Assembly: GCA_021442155.1 (NCBI GenBank)
Contig: CM038215.1
Coordinates: 2,814,976-2,878,975, forward strand
Length of the DNA: 64,000 nt
Source: Cymbidium sinense
Taxonomy: Eukaryota; Streptophyta; Magnoliopsida; Asparagales; Orchidaceae
Reading direction: 5' to 3'
The notes beneath the pieces are model-generated. The model was not told where the DNA came from. It worked only from the letters and a program-made list of their open reading frames with translations, and ran no database searches. Below, piece by piece: positions 60,901 to 64,000 of this stretch. Numbering within the stretch: the stretch's first letter is position 1; each line of letters starts with the position of its first letter. Position numbers and translations under genes: made by a program.

Positions 60901-62047
60901 TTATAGTTTTTTTTTATTTTTAGGTTTTTAGGTTTAGTTTTAGTTTAGGTTTAGGCTTTAGTTTATGTTTTTATTTTATTTTATTTTGGTTTAAGTCATT
61001 TTATTTATTTTATTTTTAGGTTTTATTTAGTTTAGTGTTTAGCTTTTTAGCTTTTTAAAGTTTATGGTTTAGGGTTTAGGATTTGGGGTTCAGGGTTGTC
61101 AGTTCTAGGATTTAGGGTTTAGGGTTTAGGGTTGAGTTTTTAGGGTTAGGGTTTGGAGTTTAAGGTTTCAGGTTTTACGGTTTAGCATTTAGGGTTTAGG
61201 GTTAGAGTTTTTTTAAAATTTTTTTATTTATTTAGGGTTTAGGGTTAGTTTAGGGTTTAGTGTTTGACGTTTAGGGTTTAATGTTTAGGGTTTAGAGTTT
61301 AGTGTTTGGGATTTAGGGTTTAAGATTTAGGGTTTAAGGTTTAGGGTTTTTTTTTAAATTAAAAAAAATAAAAGTTTTAGGTTTGTTTAACTTTTCTTTA
61401 TTTATTTATTCTCATTTATTTTATTATTTTATTTTATTTAGGTTAATTATTTATTTTATTTAGTTTAGTTTATTTGTTTTAAGTTTATTTATTTTAATTT
61501 ACATTTTTTAGTTTAGTTTATTTTTTAGGTTTAGGTTTAAGTTTATGTTTATTTTTTAGTTTAGTTTTTTTTTTTTTTTTGATTGATTTTTTTATTTTTA
61601 GGTTTAGGTTTAGGTTTTATTTTATTTTTTTTTAGGTAGGTTTTAGGTTTTTTTTTTATTTTAGGTTTATTTTTAGGTTATATTTTTTTTAGTTTAGGTT
61701 TAGGTTTATTTTTAGTTTATTTTATTTTATTTAGTTTTCGGTTTAGGTTTAGTTAAATTTAAGTTTAGATTTATGTTTTATTTATTTTAGATTAGTTTAT
61801 TTTAGTTTAGGTTTAGGTTTATTTTATTTTGTTTATTTGATGTCTATATTTTTTTATTTTAGTCTATGGTTTAGGTTTTATTATTTATTTATTTTTTGGT
61901 TTATTTTTTAGGTTTAGGTTTTTATTTTATTCTATTTTTATCTTACGTTTAATTTTTATTTTATTTAGATTTTCTTATTTTTAGGTTTATTTTATTTTTT
62001 AGTTTAGTTAAGGTTTTTATTGATGTATTTTTAGTTTAGTTTTTAGT
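57995..62047 (-). repeat. Telomere-like array, inverted polarity, up to the second LTR
   Basis: The leader motif lies near 58050-58072 (reverse complement), next to GRP fragment 7. Hinges near 58135, 59142, 59772, 60252 and 61355 are spaced 480-1100 bp. TTTAGGG-rich blocks at 58985-59120, 59530-59770, 60060-60240 and 61050-61350. No coding sequence is supported. Confidence 0.9.
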
Positions 62048-62891
62048 TGGCTTAATTAGCCTCATGTTCAATTCAATTAATTTTGATGATAACAAACAAA
62101 TGCTTGGATGTTCTAATGAATATTTTATGTGTTTGATATATCAATTCTAATTACATATCTAATACATTAGAAATTGGAGTTGAAGAATGAAAAGGATAAT
62201 GTGAAGCTCAAGATACAATATTTTGGGTTACATGACTATTCATATGAGTTCATTGGCATGAATCAATTTGCTCACAACTTAGCATATTATTTTAATAAGG
62301 TTAATTTATATAAATCTTTATTTAATTAACATTCAATTATATGTTTCATACATAGCATTAAAATTATCAAAGTAATAAATGATAAAAACTATTAAGTATA
62401 ATTATTTTATTTACTTAATATAATTAAGTATTTTAATTTAATTTGCTAGTTATAAGATAACTAACATATTTATGAGTATATATAAATTATATCATAATTT
62501 TAAATGTCACATGTCAAAATTAACAAAAATATATAAAATTTTGTATTTTAGCCAAAGTCATTTTCTAATCGAATTCATATATGATTTCATCTCCAAGCAT
62601 TCTTTGGATTTTTTCCTTTAATTTAGAGGTTACATGACCCACTTTTTATTAAAATTGAATTTATTATGATTTTCTAAACATTAGCTGATTTTTATAATGA
62701 ATGCATGCTACATGCTTTGAATATATTAAGAGCCATATTTGATTACTTTTGACTTACCCATGTGAATAGCCAAAGTTTGGCTGCTACATTTAATATTTAT
62801 TTAATATAAATTATATTTTTATTGAATATTAAATTAATAGATGATAACATGAGGTTTGCATGATATATTTTTAAAATATGATATTCTTGCC

Positions 62892-62900
62892 TATAAATAG
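62892..62900 (+). promoter_or_regulatory. LTR TATA box (second copy)
   Basis: TATAAATAG about 845 bp into the LTR, followed by CCCTCATTCTCTTCATGAAA as in the first copy. Conservation of the surrounding 30 bp between two otherwise diverged LTRs supports a core promoter. Confidence 0.7.
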
Positions 62901-63810
62901 CCCTCATTCTCTTCATGAAAGTATTCCTCATTCAAAATTCAAAATCCCTCCAGCAAATCTAAGACAAAATTTCTTAGATTTTCCTTCCAAGTGTTCTCCA
63001 AATATTGCAAGATCAAATCCTTAGTTTGGAAGCTTCAACATCTTCAACTAAGCAAGCTTTCTCAAATTACTTGAGTTTGTTTTCTTGATCATAATCCTTT
63101 TTAGTTGTTCATGCTATTTTCACCATCTATTTATTCTTTCTAATTTATTCTTTTTGGTGGATTAGTCTTTGGACATTATTTTTTACATCAAAGTTTCTCA
63201 ATCATTTTTTTTGTGATAAACTCTTGTGATAGTTTGTAGGATCTATTTCAACTTGCTGAAAATTTTAACTTCCTACAAATTTATTTTGGTTTGTTGAAAT
63301 ATTTCTTCATTAGTCTTATTTTGAAAGATCATTTATTCTTAGATCTATTTTAGAAGTATATATTTAAGCATTTAAAAATAAATTATTGTGCTGAAATTAT
63401 TTTTATATTTGCTAGATCTCTCTTCTTAATTAAAAGCTTACCGGCATACTTAGATCTATCATATACTCATTTTATTTAAGTACTTTGTGATCATTAGCAT
63501 TAATTGAAAGAATCTTTTTGGTAAAAATAAAATAAATTATTCCTTGCTAAAATTTATTTTATTGTGTAAAAGAATATTGTAAAATTATTTTGAAATCATT
63601 TTTAATTATCTTTGTAAGATCACTTTAAGATATTTATTTCAATATTAAGTGAGCATATTATCTTGCCAAAATTTTTAAGTTGTAAGTGCTCATTTATAAG
63701 TTGTGAGATCATTTTTTTAATTAGACAGCTTGGTATATTTGTGAGAGATTTATTTTATCAAAATTTATTATTTTGTATTTTTCTTTTTGTGCTGTAAAAT
63801 TTATTTTTGG

Positions 63811-63884
63811 GTTGTACTCGCCCCTATCTAGGATAGTACATATTATTGTAGGGGTTGTACTCACCCCGTTATAGGAGAGTACTA
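63811..63884 (+). repeat. Paired hairpin-forming repeats in the LTR
   Basis: Two related ~29-bp segments (63811-63839 and 63855-63884) each start GTTGTACTC and end in AGTAC, so each can fold on itself. The same pair is present in the other LTR copy at 39745-39817. Confidence 0.7.
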
Positions 63885-64000
63885 TCTGTAAGTTATTTTT
63901 GTATTTAGTGGATTCCTAGCCAAGGGTGGCTAGGCATGGACATAGGCTAGTTTTTGGGTTTGGCCGAACCACGTAGAAATTATGTGCCTATTGTTTCTCT

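Larger units (their letters stand above)
62048..64000 (+). mobile_element. Second copy of the long LTR, running off the window
   Basis: Begins TGGCTTAATTAGCCTCATG, matching the minus-strand start of the LTR at 41871, and continues collinearly (TTGATGATAACAAAC, TGCTTGGATGTTCTAATG, a TATA region, hairpin pair, TAGCCAAGGGTGGCTAGGC) to the window end. By comparison with the first copy, roughly 150 bp of LTR should remain beyond 64000. Whether an internal retrotransposon region follows cannot be seen. The left flank is inverted-polarity array. The copy is about 290 bp shorter over the comparable span, so the two differ by several indels. Confidence 0.82.

Noticed and set aside
62048..64000. Complete LTR retrotransposon
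   Set aside because: Only LTR sequence is visible before the window ends; no primer-binding site or coding region can be seen, so completeness cannot be claimed.

Overview
This window looks like heterochromatic plant DNA with no intact host gene. Almost the whole background is degenerate plant telomere-type repeat: CCCTAAA units, rarely more than five perfect in a row, alternating with longer AT-rich blocks of CCTAAA/AATAAA-type words. Embedded in it are decayed plant L1-type LINEs (ORF1 with a CCHC knuckle; ORF2 with endonuclease, reverse transcriptase and RNase H), two copies of one long LTR, and seven fragments of a glycine-rich RNA-binding protein (GRP7-like) gene. A land plant, probably a seed plant with a large genome, is the safest reading. 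The species cannot be named from the sequence.

Layout on the + strand: 1-1139, LINE 3' end; 1140-6904, telomere-like array; 6905-7339, GRP fragment 1; 7340-8945, array; 8946-18252, nearly full-length decayed LINE with a 3.6 kb 3' UTR and poly(A); 18253-28215, seven tandem units of about 1.42 kb; 28216-44289, array with GRP fragments 2-5, a solo LTR inserted in fragment 4 (39481-41871) and another LINE 3' end (42017-43087); 44290-49333, a minus-strand LINE lacking its 3' part; 49334-62047, the same kind of array in inverted polarity (TTTAGGG on +) with GRP fragments 6 and 7 and one LINE 3' end, all on the minus strand; 62048-64000, second LTR copy running off the window.

The organising principle is a composite satellite. 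Its units carry a recurrent hinge (GTTTACTTAATTT) where the AATAAA-type block meets the CCCTAAA-type block. Several units also carry a roughly 90-bp leader followed by a GRP module (end of the RRM, Gly-rich tail, 3' UTR, A-tract). Six of the seven GRP modules share one 5' junction, so a single founder capture was probably amplified with the satellite. GRP modules and LINE pieces are all sense on the C-rich strand of their own domain. This places the polarity switch at about 44.29 kb, where the minus-strand LINE is broken inside ORF2. The order CCCTAAA then TTTAGGG is the reverse of a head-to-head telomere fusion.

No complete functional protein is encoded here. All coding features are pseudogenes or transposon remains. 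Coordinates of array and element edges are approximate to about 10-30 bp because the repeats are degenerate.
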